Shown here: positions 13,038 through 20,589 of the stretch, one piece after another | How positions within the stretch are numbered: the first letter of the stretch is position 1 | Layout: every line of letters begins with the position of its first letter | Source: a virus | DNA length: 32,346 bases | IMG/VR virus record: IMGVR_UViG_3300017749_002634 | Span: 1-32,346 of that record | Direction: 5' to 3' (one strand) | Position numbers and translations under genes: made by a program | Notes under the pieces: model-generated | The model's database searches: none | Told to the model about the DNA's origin: nothing | What the model saw: the letters and a program-made list of their open reading frames with translations, nothing else

Positions 13038-13847
13038 TTAATTTCGAATTAAAATTTTGGTGATGTCGTCTGTGTAATTCGCAGTTGGGTCTGCTTTATC
13101 TGTGGTGTGTTTTATTCTTAAGTAACTAAAAACTCCATTGAAGTTGACATATTTTAATGTGTCTACTGAATCAACAGATACTGTTGCTACATCTGACCAA
13201 TTAGTTGAACTGCTGACTTGTGAATCTAAAGTTGCTTGAATTGTAATATCACCATCTGCGTCATCAAGATAAAATGCCGCTGTGTGCAATGCTTCATTGC
13301 CGTTTATTGCCGGCTCGGCAGTGATTGCCTCAGACAAAAATACAGCACTGTCTGTGTCTTCTTGGCTCAATGATGTAACACTGTAACTTTTTAATGGCCC
13401 AGGTATTTCGCTGGCATCCAAGTAAACCGAACCTTTGCTTTCAAAGTGAGAATTACTGTATGTCAATGTTCTTTCATTGCTTGAGTTGTTTACAAGTTCT
13501 ATTGTGTAATTTAAAAACTGTGATTGTAGGTTAAGCAGTTCATTTTCTGTCAAAGTCACTGTGAACATTCCAACGTTGCTTGGAGTTGTAGTTTCAATAA
13601 TTGTAGCGTCTTTTTCTACTACTAAACGTGTTTTTTCGTCAAACATTTTAAATGCAGGTGTGTATGTGTTTAATATAGACACGGGTTTCTGATCTGCATT
13701 GATCACTTGAAAAGATATTTTATTATCTATTCCTCTGTAAATGTTTAGTCGTCTTGAATACAAGGCTCTATACTCCGTTACGTTTCCTGCCACATCTGCG
13801 GTAAGCAGTACACTACTATTTAATAAATATCTCTGAACTAATTGCAT
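13038..13847 (-). CDS. Probable virion protein with BppU-like N-terminal domain, 269 aa
   Basis: The first 130 residues are beta-rich. The segments YSRRLNIYRGIDNKISFQV (near 30-48), a FKMFDEKTRLVVEKDATI stretch and NELLNLQSQFLNYTIEL resemble immunoglobulin-like baseplate upper protein domains and a conserved family of marine T4-like phages that I recall. The C-terminal half is Ser/Thr/Asp-rich and looks like a second beta domain (FYLDDADGDITIQATLDSQ). There are no catalytic motifs. A GATAAATA late box 12 bases before the ATG agrees with a structural role. Exact position in the particle is unknown. Confidence 0.7.
   Translation of the reverse strand: MQLVQRYLLNSSVLLTADVAGNVTEYRALYSRRLNIYRGIDNKISFQVINADQKPVSILNTYTPAFKMFDEKTRLVVEKDATIIETTTPSNVGMFTVTLTENELLNLQSQFLNYTIELVNNSSNERTLTYSNSHFESKGSVYLDASEIPGPLKSYSVTSLSQEDTDSAVFLSEAITAEPAINGNEALHTAAFYLDDADGDITIQATLDSQVSSSTNWSDVATVSVDSVDTLKYVNFNGVFSYLRIKHTTDKADPTANYTDDITKILIRN
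13822..13829 (+). promoter_or_regulatory. Possible T4-type late promoter box inside the divergent gene
   Basis: AATAAATA on the plus strand, lying within the first codons of the minus-strand 269-aa gene and 40 bases before the ATG of the plus-strand gene at 13870. It overlaps divergently with the box at 13860-13867. Confidence 0.35.
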
Positions 13848-13859
13848 AACTTTTTAGAA

Positions 13860-13867
13860 TATTTATC
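13860..13867 (-). promoter_or_regulatory. T4-type late promoter box
   Basis: GATAAATA on the minus strand, 12 bases before the ATG of the 269-aa gene. It is the same form as the box in front of the 448-aa gene at 2807-2814. Confidence 0.6.
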
Positions 13868-13869
13868 AT

Positions 13870-14238
13870 ATGTTAAGAGACGAAATAGAATCTAAATTTC
13901 CCTACATTTCTGTCGTAGAATACGGTGGCAAGGAGTATGTTGGTGTCATAAACAACCAAGATCACTCGGTTACAAGTGTCTATGTATACACAGATTTACA
14001 CACGGAAGAACAAAAAAAATACTTTATTGAGACTTGCGAAACGTGGTGGTGGGAGTCAAACAGGATGATTCCTATCAGTATTTTTATGCGTGAGGAGATG
14101 GAAAAATTTAAAAGCATTATCATGATAATGGCAACAAAAGATGTACGTGTTGTGATTGGACCATGCACTAATCTTAATACACTTGCTATGAAACGCACTA
14201 AAAGAAAATCAGTCCAGTTAGTTAGAAAACCAAAATAA
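13870..14238 (+). CDS. Conserved marine T4-like phage protein, 122 aa, unknown
   Basis: A soluble alpha/beta protein. The opening EIESKFPYISVVEYGGKEYVG, the core VYVYTDLHTEEQKK and the triple Trp in CETWWWESNRMIPI match, as I remember, a conserved unknown family in cyanophage T4-like genomes. The tail is basic (MKRTKRKSVQLVRKPK). It stands alone on the plus strand between minus-strand genes and abuts the mini-DnaE gene tail to tail at TAATTA. Probably expressed late. The function is unknown. Confidence 0.75.
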   Translation: MLRDEIESKFPYISVVEYGGKEYVGVINNQDHSVTSVYVYTDLHTEEQKKYFIETCETWWWESNRMIPISIFMREEMEKFKSIIMIMATKDVRVVIGPCTNLNTLAMKRTKRKSVQLVRKPK

Positions 14239-14799
14239 TTATTGATTATTGAGTTGTTCGCAAATTAAGTTCATATGAACTACTACTGCAACTGCATATG
14301 ATGTTGCATGACTTTTTTTAAAGAAATATCCTTCAGTTGGCTTTATCCAGACTTCTTTCATTATCTCTTCCCAGGATTTATTAACTAGATATCTTTTGCT
14401 TGGTCGTATAATTGCTAATACAGCCGCAAGTTGTTCTATATTTTGAGGTTTCAGTTTTTTTAATATTTCACTGTGACCATTTAAATGAAATACCTGATCA
14501 CTAAAATCTTTTGCTTCTAATAGTTCCCACATCGGAGTTTTTGTCATCAGTTCCACTAGATGTTTTTCATTTTTTACTTTTTCATAGATGCTTACATTTA
14601 ACAAGTCTATTTTAAAGTAGCCTCGATCTTCTGCTAGTTTGTAATCAATTGTGCTGATATTGTCTAATGGATTGTGAGGTACTTCAGTAAAGTAAACACC
14701 TGTGTTGTGTTTTTTACCTGTATCTAATTTTGCAACTCTGTGTTTTAATTTGTTTAATATGTTATTTCTATCTGCAAAGTCTATATCTATATCAGGCAT
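14239..14799 (-). CDS. Mini DnaE-like protein with family C catalytic motifs, 186 aa
   Basis: The protein begins with the polymerase motif PDIDIDF (Asp3, 5 and 7), then has KHNTGVYFTEVP, a third candidate metal ligand Asp65 in GYFKIDLLN, an AAVLAIIRPSKR segment and KKSHATSYA at 161-169. In order, these correspond to the palm Asp pair, the HAGG-like region, the third palm Asp and the K.HA.AY motif of DnaE, compressed into 186 residues. There is no PHP, thumb or OB domain. I recall a similar protein in cyanophages without an assigned role. It overlaps endonuclease III by 8 bases and closes the nine-gene operon. It may be a repair gap-filler or a regulator; activity is unproven. Confidence 0.75.
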   Translation of the reverse strand: MPDIDIDFADRNNILNKLKHRVAKLDTGKKHNTGVYFTEVPHNPLDNISTIDYKLAEDRGYFKIDLLNVSIYEKVKNEKHLVELMTKTPMWELLEAKDFSDQVFHLNGHSEILKKLKPQNIEQLAAVLAIIRPSKRYLVNKSWEEIMKEVWIKPTEGYFFKKSHATSYAVAVVVHMNLICEQLNNQ

Positions 14800-15472
14800 T
14801 TACAACCTCTCTTAATTTGGATTTAGGAATGTTTATGTGTCTTTTATCACACACTTCATCTATAACACAAACATAACATTTTGGTTTTTTACTTGTACAC
14901 ACTCTTTTTGCATGAGTAATTAATTGCATATGTGCGGCATATTTGTATTTGTCAGGAGTTGTATCATTGACTATGATTGAACTTTTACTTTCATCTAGCG
15001 TGTTTGTCCAACCCAATCTCCATAGCAGTCTAAACACATGAGTATCAACTGCTATGTTTGGAGCCCCCCAAACAAATCTCATCATGATGTCTGAACTTTT
15101 TCTGCCAATGCCTGGCAAGTTCATAAGTTCTTTTTGTGTTTGCGGAACTTTGCCATTGTATTCCATCAATAGTTTAGAACTTGTTGCAAGTATGTTTTTT
15201 GATTTTGCATTGTGTAATCCTGCAGGACGTATTGCTTCTATAATTTCTTCCCTTGACAGTTTGATCATTTTTTCAGGAGTATCTGCTAATGCAAATAATT
15301 GTTTACAAGCAATCGCTGTTCTTTTGTCTTGGCTTTGTGCTGAAAGCATCACTCCTATTAAACTAGTAAATGCTTCTTTGTGTATTTTTGCCGCTGGCTT
15401 TCTGTTAGAATATTTGGGCCAGTAATCGCCTAATTTTTTGTAGATATATTCAATTTGTTGCTTTGTTTTCAT
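14792..15472 (-). CDS. nth: Endonuclease III-like DNA glycosylase/AP lyase
   Basis: Removes oxidised pyrimidines and cuts the abasic site in base-excision repair. The helix-hairpin-helix motif LPGIGRKSSD (119-128) contains the catalytic Lys125, and AVDTH holds the catalytic Asp143. The 4Fe-4S cluster ligands are Cys192, 199, 202 and 208 with the canonical spacing C-X6-C-X2-C-X5-C. The length of 226 aa is normal (E. coli 211). The start overlaps the rpiB stop by 23 bases. Its place between rpiB and the mini-DnaE suggests repair synthesis as part of the early programme. Confidence 0.95.
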   Translation of the reverse strand: MKTKQQIEYIYKKLGDYWPKYSNRKPAAKIHKEAFTSLIGVMLSAQSQDKRTAIACKQLFALADTPEKMIKLSREEIIEAIRPAGLHNAKSKNILATSSKLLMEYNGKVPQTQKELMNLPGIGRKSSDIMMRFVWGAPNIAVDTHVFRLLWRLGWTNTLDESKSSIIVNDTTPDKYKYAAHMQLITHAKRVCTSKKPKCYVCVIDEVCDKRHINIPKSKLREVVNA

Positions 15473-15917
15473 ATAATTTTTTTACTCGCCTTGTGTGCCT
15501 TCCTTTTAAAAATTTTGTTGTAAAGAATGCTTTACACATTGCCTTTGCAGTATTAAAATTTGTAACATCTGCTCCTATACATAATACATTCATATCGTTG
15601 TGTTGTCTAGCCTGTTTTACATCAGAAACACTTTTACATACAACTGCTCTGACTTTTTGAAATCTATTTGCCTGAATAGCCATACCAAAACCACTTCCAC
15701 ATATCAATATGCCTCTATCACAAATAATCATATTATCTGCAACTTTCATTGCAATATCATTATAATCTGTTCTCTTTGGTTTGTGTACTCCTGCATCTTG
15801 AAACACTGCTATTTCAAATTTACTTTCGCCTTCTATATCATCTGGGCAAAGCCATGCTGAAAGTTTTTCTTTCAATTCGTAACCTCGATGATCTGCACCT
15901 ATAATTAAATCTGTCAT
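15450..15917 (-). CDS. rpiB: Ribose-5-phosphate isomerase B
   Basis: Interconverts ribulose-5-phosphate and ribose-5-phosphate, supplying ribose for nucleotides. The RpiB signature is complete: GADHRGYELKE at 7-17 (Asp9, His10), the Cys73 loop ICGSGFGM, QANRF, RQHNDMNVL at 104-112 and GRHTRRV at 139-145. The length of 155 aa is standard. It overlaps the zinc-motif gene upstream by ATGA and nth downstream by 23 bases. Carried inside a replication and repair operon, it probably shifts host carbon flow towards nucleotide synthesis during infection. Confidence 0.93.
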   Translation of the reverse strand: MTDLIIGADHRGYELKEKLSAWLCPDDIEGESKFEIAVFQDAGVHKPKRTDYNDIAMKVADNMIICDRGILICGSGFGMAIQANRFQKVRAVVCKSVSDVKQARQHNDMNVLCIGADVTNFNTAKAMCKAFFTTKFLKGRHTRRVKKLYENKATN

Positions 15918-16594
15918 AGTCCTGATTGCCTCACAATTTCTTTTACTATTTCCACATCAGCCGGAGACCTTTTGAACCTAATTGACCAATGTTGTGGATT
16001 TAGTACATAACTTACAATTTGTAATTGTTCTTCGTTCATATTTTTTAGCATTGCTTTTCCCGACGGACAGTTTAATATAAGCCACGGAGAAATTTTACCA
16101 TCTTTTATTTCTTGTGTTGCTCTATTTAGACTGGCGTATTTGAAGTAATGATTCCACGGAGCACCTTTCTCATCAGACCATTCCATCATATTTTTTACGG
16201 ATCTTTTTACAGCGTCTTCTACCCTCTCTTTTAAGATAACATCTAACGCATATGTTTGATATAATTCTTCTCTGCACCAATGATCTAATTTAACTCCTGA
16301 AGTAACAACGTAATCAATAAATTTTTCTGGATATAATGGTTTTACATTGCTGAGGAAACTTCCAAACTTTACAAAAGCAGTGTAATAAGGACTTTTGCAA
16401 AACTGTTGATATGTTTTAGGTTCTTGTTGATTTTGACAAAGTTCATAAAATCTAATGTATGTTTGATAACCTAATTGAACTCTACGCTCATCTTTTTGTG
16501 TGAATCTTCTTTTTTGTTCACACATATGTACTGCTAAGGTTTTTTCACGTGTGAATTTTGCACCACAATGTGGGCAGGTGTATACTTCGCTCAT
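15914..16594 (-). CDS. Zinc-motif protein conserved in T4-like marine phages, 226 aa
   Basis: The N-terminus carries a short zinc motif (Cys7, Cys10, His23, Cys25), followed by a helical, basic body with RFYELCQNQ, YQQFCKSPYYTAFVKFG near 62-78, VTSGVKLDHWCREELYQTY near 101-119 and ISPWLILNCPSGK. I recall close relatives in cyanophage T4-like genomes at the same place near uvsW, always without a function. Nucleic-acid binding is a fair guess from the zinc motif. It overlaps both neighbours by four bases. Confidence 0.8.
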   Translation of the reverse strand: MSEVYTCPHCGAKFTREKTLAVHMCEQKRRFTQKDERRVQLGYQTYIRFYELCQNQQEPKTYQQFCKSPYYTAFVKFGSFLSNVKPLYPEKFIDYVVTSGVKLDHWCREELYQTYALDVILKERVEDAVKRSVKNMMEWSDEKGAPWNHYFKYASLNRATQEIKDGKISPWLILNCPSGKAMLKNMNEEQLQIVSYVLNPQHWSIRFKRSPADVEIVKEIVRQSGL

Positions 16595-17070
16595 AGTATT
16601 TTCTTAATGGCCTCTTTGCTCATACCCATTTGCTCTGCATATGCTTTAACATCTTTTGCAGTATTAATTTTCGATAACAATTCTATTTCGTCTTCTTTCA
16701 AGTTTGGAAAAACCTCTTTTAAGAATTTAGCAGTTTTATTTTTTCCTGCACTATCTTTGAATTTGTATCCTATCCACTCATGCCATTTGATTGTTTTGTC
16801 ATCATCTTGAGTTGCACACAACAGTAGCCAAAGCAGTTTTTTGTGTTTGCTTAATGTAAAAAAGTTTTTATTGTAGTACTCATTTGTTTTTAAAATTGTT
16901 AATTCTTGTTTTGCTTTTGTGCCTTTTATAGCACTGGCATATCTATTAAGCAAATAAAAACTTACTTGCTTTTTTTCATCATCAGATAAGTCATCCCATA
17001 CGTTTGTTGCTTTCATATCGATAGCCGCAAGTATGTCTTTAATTGGTAATCTATTATTCTTCGTAGCCAT
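16591..17070 (-). CDS. Conserved T4-like phage protein, 159 aa, unknown
   Basis: A helical, Lys-rich protein starting MATKNNRLPIKDILAAID, with FYLLNRYASAI near 40, TNEYYNKNFFTLSKHKKLLWLL near 62-83 and an acidic to basic C-terminal helix pair. The NR..S and hydrophobic-helix pattern faintly recalls the clamp-loader small subunit gp62, but I cannot defend that name. I used the ATG at 17070; a TTG at 17079 is less likely. It overlaps the upstream gene by 17 bases inside the uvsW operon. Confidence 0.75.
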   Translation of the reverse strand: MATKNNRLPIKDILAAIDMKATNVWDDLSDDEKKQVSFYLLNRYASAIKGTKAKQELTILKTNEYYNKNFFTLSKHKKLLWLLLCATQDDDKTIKWHEWIGYKFKDSAGKNKTAKFLKEVFPNLKEDEIELLSKINTAKDVKAYAEQMGMSKEAIKKIL

Positions 17071-17323
17071 ATAATTCAAGTAATACTATATACTTCTCCC
17101 ATGCTTTTTGCAAGCCTTTATGTTTCCAACACATCTCTACTGCTCTTTCAGTCATATAATGCTGTCTACGTTGATGTTCTTCTTCAATAGTTGCTTTGTT
17201 TGATTTAGAAATCAAAACTTTTGGTCCTCTGCCATTAGTTTGTCCGTAAACTGTTTCCCCACCATCTGGGGAAGTAAAGATCATTACATCTTCTTCTTTT
17301 TTCTTTTTTATTTTATTAGGCAC
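17054..17323 (-). CDS. Conserved small phage protein, 89 aa, unknown
   Basis: A basic N-terminus (MPNKIKKKKEED) precedes a short beta segment, VMIFTSPDGGETVYGQTNG, and a C-terminal helix with MCWKHKGLQKAWEKYI. It resembles small proteins next to uvsW in other marine T4-like phages as I remember them. It starts on the last base of the preceding stop codon. No function can be given. Confidence 0.7.
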   Translation of the reverse strand: MPNKIKKKKEEDVMIFTSPDGGETVYGQTNGRGPKVLISKSNKATIEEEHQRRQHYMTERAVEMCWKHKGLQKAWEKYIVLLELYGYEE

Positions 17324-17829
17324 TACAATAATTCTGTGTAATCAATAGTTTCACACTGTCTACTAATATCTTTTACAAAAAATGCACAATGTGGTTTCTT
17401 ACCTTCTGTAATTGGCACACTTAATAATTGATTGTTTTTGATCTTAGGAAAGTACCATTTTACATCGTTGTAAAAGTTTGTGACTTTTATTGATCCAAAG
17501 TCTGCTTTGAATCCTGTCAATGGATTGAATAAAAATGCTTCAAATCCTCTTTCTCCTAAACTAGTCAACGGAACTACGTCTACACTTGCACTGTTTTCTT
17601 GATCGCCTACTGCTATATTCCAATCTAAAGGCATTGTAAGTTCGTGTCCATCTATTTCTAATACTATTGCAGGACAACTGAAAGATTCAACATATATCAT
17701 TGGTAAAAAGAAAAAATCAGGCTCTTTAGGATTACTATTATCAAGCACTGAAAATCTCATATCTTCGTTAACGTGATCAGGCAATTTATTCATTTCATAT
17801 GCTATATTGTCTAATGTTAATATTCTCAT
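17323..17829 (-). CDS. Conserved T4-like phage protein, 168 aa, unknown
   Basis: An acidic beta-rich protein. Segments such as LTMPLDWNIAVGDQE (near 65-79), VVPLTSLGERGFEAFLFNP, VKWYFPKIKNNQLLSVPI and CAFFVKDISRQCETI match a conserved family beside uvsW in cyanophages, from memory. There are no enzyme motifs. The ATGA overlap with uvsW implies coupled translation, so it may act with UvsW in recombination or replication restart; that is inference. Confidence 0.75.
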   Translation of the reverse strand: MRILTLDNIAYEMNKLPDHVNEDMRFSVLDNSNPKEPDFFFLPMIYVESFSCPAIVLEIDGHELTMPLDWNIAVGDQENSASVDVVPLTSLGERGFEAFLFNPLTGFKADFGSIKVTNFYNDVKWYFPKIKNNQLLSVPITEGKKPHCAFFVKDISRQCETIDYTELL

Positions 17830-19283
17830 TTTGTATAATCAACCTTTTCTACTGTGAAAGGATAGTTTGCTTCTTTATAAAACTTTTTCCTTTGTGTTAA
17901 ATGTCTTTTCGCAAATTTACAAGTTGACGTTATATCCCAAATTTGCACAAAGTCTTTGTCTTTTGCCTTACGTATGCCTCTTCCGATTGATTGAATTACT
18001 CTTATAAATGATTTGCCTGGTTCGATTAAAATTAAATTAAAAATTCTTGGAATGTTAATGCCCACACTTGCTACACCATATGTTGCAATTAATACTTTGT
18101 TGTTGGCTTCACTAATTTCTTCATACTGATCTTTTCTGTCTTGTAACTTTGTTTCACCTCTGATAAATGTGCTGTTAGGTATTAGTTCTTGAAGTTTTTC
18201 TCCTGCTGTAATTCTATCCACAAGTACTAATGTGTTACCTGTTTGTGATATTTTGTCTATTAGTTTAGAAATGTATTCTATTCTTATTGAATTTGTAACT
18301 AAAAATTTTAGTTCTTCTTGATAGTTCTTGTGTACAAGTGTGTCAATCATTTGTACAACATTTACATGACAATTACTTAATACACCTTTTTCCTGTAATT
18401 CTTTTGCACTTATTTGATTTATTACAGGACCAATGCCCGCCAGTATTGCTTGAAACTCGAATTGTTCTTTAGGCACAGTGCCTGTTAATCCCCATCTTAA
18501 TGGAGCATGGTTTAAATGTTGTGTGAGAAGTTTTTTTAAAACTTCTGCTTTTGCTTGATGTACCTCGTCAATAATAACTGTTTTAACTCCATGTAAGAAT
18601 TCATCTAGTGTTACTCTTGCATCGCCATCTTTACTTTTCTTATCAAGGATATTTAAACTTTGCCATGTGCAGATTGTGTGTGTTTTGTTTAATTCTTTAC
18701 GATCACCAAAGTAAACTCCAACGTCGAGACCAACAATTTTATAATCTTCTTCTGTCTGTGTAACAAGACTTTTGTTTGGAACAATTACTAATGTTCTGCC
18801 AACTGGTTCACACAATTTAGATAGACACGCAGTGATAATTGTTTTCCCGGCACCTGTAGCAACCTCTTGCAAACTCTGTGGATTTTTTAGAAAATTATTA
18901 ATAACATCTATTTGATAATCACGTAGTTCAATGTTTTGTCCTTCTGCAACGTGTCCTTTGGGCCATACTTTATCTGCTAGATAATCTTTATCAACAGTTG
19001 AAAACTGCAAATCAACTTTTTCTCTTTGATCTTCCACTTCATCTATTTCTACACCGTTTTGATGTAGTAAATTAATTATAGTATCCAGATGATTAACAAA
19101 TCCGTTTCCTCCTAATCCAAAGAAACCAATTTTCCCGTCCCATCTGCCCAGTTTAAACTGAGGCAAGTATCTCGCATACGGAACTTGAAATTTTAATTTG
19201 TTTGCAATTTTTCTACGGATGTCCACAGGAAGATTGTGTATCTTTACATTTACTTCGTCGGCAATAGTTATTTTACACTTCAT
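17826..19283 (-). CDS. uvsW: UvsW-type SF2 helicase
   Basis: ATP-dependent helicase and annealing enzyme of T4 recombination that unwinds R-loops and branched DNA, switching replication from origins to recombination-dependent initiation. A UvsW-like N-terminal domain (1-110) with QFKLGRWDGKIGFF near 42-55 is followed by the SF2 core: LRDYQ, Walker A ATGAGKT at 142-148, DEVHQ at 239-243, GLTGT near 275 and QSIGRGIRK near 440. The length of 485 aa is close to T4 UvsW (about 500). The gene is second in the operon behind the leaderless promoter at 20561-20589 and overlaps both neighbours by four bases. Confidence 0.95.
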   Translation of the reverse strand: MKCKITIADEVNVKIHNLPVDIRRKIANKLKFQVPYARYLPQFKLGRWDGKIGFFGLGGNGFVNHLDTIINLLHQNGVEIDEVEDQREKVDLQFSTVDKDYLADKVWPKGHVAEGQNIELRDYQIDVINNFLKNPQSLQEVATGAGKTIITACLSKLCEPVGRTLVIVPNKSLVTQTEEDYKIVGLDVGVYFGDRKELNKTHTICTWQSLNILDKKSKDGDARVTLDEFLHGVKTVIIDEVHQAKAEVLKKLLTQHLNHAPLRWGLTGTVPKEQFEFQAILAGIGPVINQISAKELQEKGVLSNCHVNVVQMIDTLVHKNYQEELKFLVTNSIRIEYISKLIDKISQTGNTLVLVDRITAGEKLQELIPNSTFIRGETKLQDRKDQYEEISEANNKVLIATYGVASVGINIPRIFNLILIEPGKSFIRVIQSIGRGIRKAKDKDFVQIWDITSTCKFAKRHLTQRKKFYKEANYPFTVEKVDYTK

Positions 19284-20554
19284 ATTTTTTCAATACTATA
19301 AATCATATCGTTCCAGTATCCATCTTCTTTGTCATAATGTATTGTAAGGTCATATTGATGAATCAATTTGTCTATCTTATTATAGTGCCTAACTGATCCA
19401 AGACTGATAACACATTCTGGTTCCCAAACTTCTTTCAACAAGTCCTTTGGAATTTTCTTATTATTAATATACACTATTTTTGTGTTAATATCAAGTTTAT
19501 TATTAAGATTTTGTGACTTTACGTAATCATTAAAATGTCTACCCTCTTTCCTATTTTCTTTTCTAAACATTACCGAAATTTTTTCTATTGGAATAATATT
19601 TTTGGTTAAATTATGGAACTGTACCAACTGATCCAACGGTTCCTTATCATCCAAAATTACAAGCAATGGAAACCGTTGCAACTCTAATAAAGTTTCCAAT
19701 ACTTCGTTGATTGGGTGTTGTTTTTTATTAATTTGTATAAATGAGTGATTACGGCTTAATATTTTTTTTGTTAGTGGTTTTAAGTTCTGTGTTGAAGATG
19801 TTAAATCCTCTTTATCAAAATGCACTAAACCTATTTGATCCCTCTTGTCATGATACAAAAATAAGTTTTCTAATGTAGGGTCTCCGATTTTATCTACTAC
19901 AGATTGTGCAATAAATTCAGGCGTATTTTTTATTTGTAATCCATAAATTCCTGGTATATGTTTTTCAGGAGCATTACGATAGCCATCTATCTGATTGTAT
20001 ATGTCTAATAATTCAGACTGGATGTCTTTAATGTGTCCTTTAAACAAGTCAATAGTTTTGTATACTATGGTTTCGTTGTATGGGAAAATGTGTTTGTAAT
20101 TGTCTGATTTGTAACCTTCTGATGGAAAAAGTATAAATTTTTTTATTTCAGTAATCAGTTTTGAATACTTCATGTTAAAAGGAAATCTAACAACTAAACA
20201 TTTACCAGTATCTGAAAATGCTTGATAACCGGCACCACTTAAATTATCTTGATAATTTTCTATTGCAATATATTCGCTTCTATCTATTTTTCTTAATGGT
20301 CTTCTAATATTATTGATGCTAGACGGCAAGTCTATATTTCTGTCTAAAAAATCTTTTTGATAGCCATTAGTTAATATCTTTTTGACAACTGCGTATTGCC
20401 TATCAGACAATGCCTTGGCTCTGAAAGTGGATTGAGCAATACTTAATAAAAGTTTTTTATCTTTTTCTGCGATTTCAATAGCGGGTGTAAACTCTTCTTC
20501 TATGAGTAGTCCACACATAAGTTCTAAACAGTCTTCTATATTGATAATACGCAT
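19280..20554 (-). CDS. Unknown 424-aa protein leading the uvsW operon
   Basis: I do not recognise this protein as a whole. Near residues 35-62 it has LLLSIAQSTFRAKALSDRQYAVVKKIL; the ALSDRQ type of helix occurs at the front of several phage replication ATPases and helicases. The remaining 360 residues are charged alpha/beta sequence without Walker boxes. A repeated local theme (LVVRFPFNMKYSKLITEIKKF, and later VVYKTIDLF) hints at a DNA-binding helicase-accessory fold. The ATG at 20554 lies six bases after a perfect -10 box. Overlap with uvsW (ATGA) suggests the two work together. It could be a loader, an anti-recombinase or an inhibitor of a host system; none is shown. Confidence 0.75.
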   Translation of the reverse strand: MRIINIEDCLELMCGLLIEEEFTPAIEIAEKDKKLLLSIAQSTFRAKALSDRQYAVVKKILTNGYQKDFLDRNIDLPSSINNIRRPLRKIDRSEYIAIENYQDNLSGAGYQAFSDTGKCLVVRFPFNMKYSKLITEIKKFILFPSEGYKSDNYKHIFPYNETIVYKTIDLFKGHIKDIQSELLDIYNQIDGYRNAPEKHIPGIYGLQIKNTPEFIAQSVVDKIGDPTLENLFLYHDKRDQIGLVHFDKEDLTSSTQNLKPLTKKILSRNHSFIQINKKQHPINEVLETLLELQRFPLLVILDDKEPLDQLVQFHNLTKNIIPIEKISVMFRKENRKEGRHFNDYVKSQNLNNKLDINTKIVYINNKKIPKDLLKEVWEPECVISLGSVRHYNKIDKLIHQYDLTIHYDKEDGYWNDMIYSIEKI

Positions 20555-20560
20555 ACCAAT

Positions 20561-20589
20561 ATTATATGGGATTTTGGTTAAAATGTCAA
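20561..20589 (-). promoter_or_regulatory. Consensus early promoter, predicted leaderless start of the uvsW operon
   Basis: TTGACA (20589-20584), 17 bases, TATAAT (20566-20561), six bases, then the ATG at 20554, which should be the first transcribed triplet. The -35 region lies in the 3' end of the gene above. Confidence 0.85.

Noticed and set aside
16591-17070. Naming this gene as clamp-loader subunit gp62
   Set aside because: Only a faint pattern similarity; size and motifs do not support it firmly.
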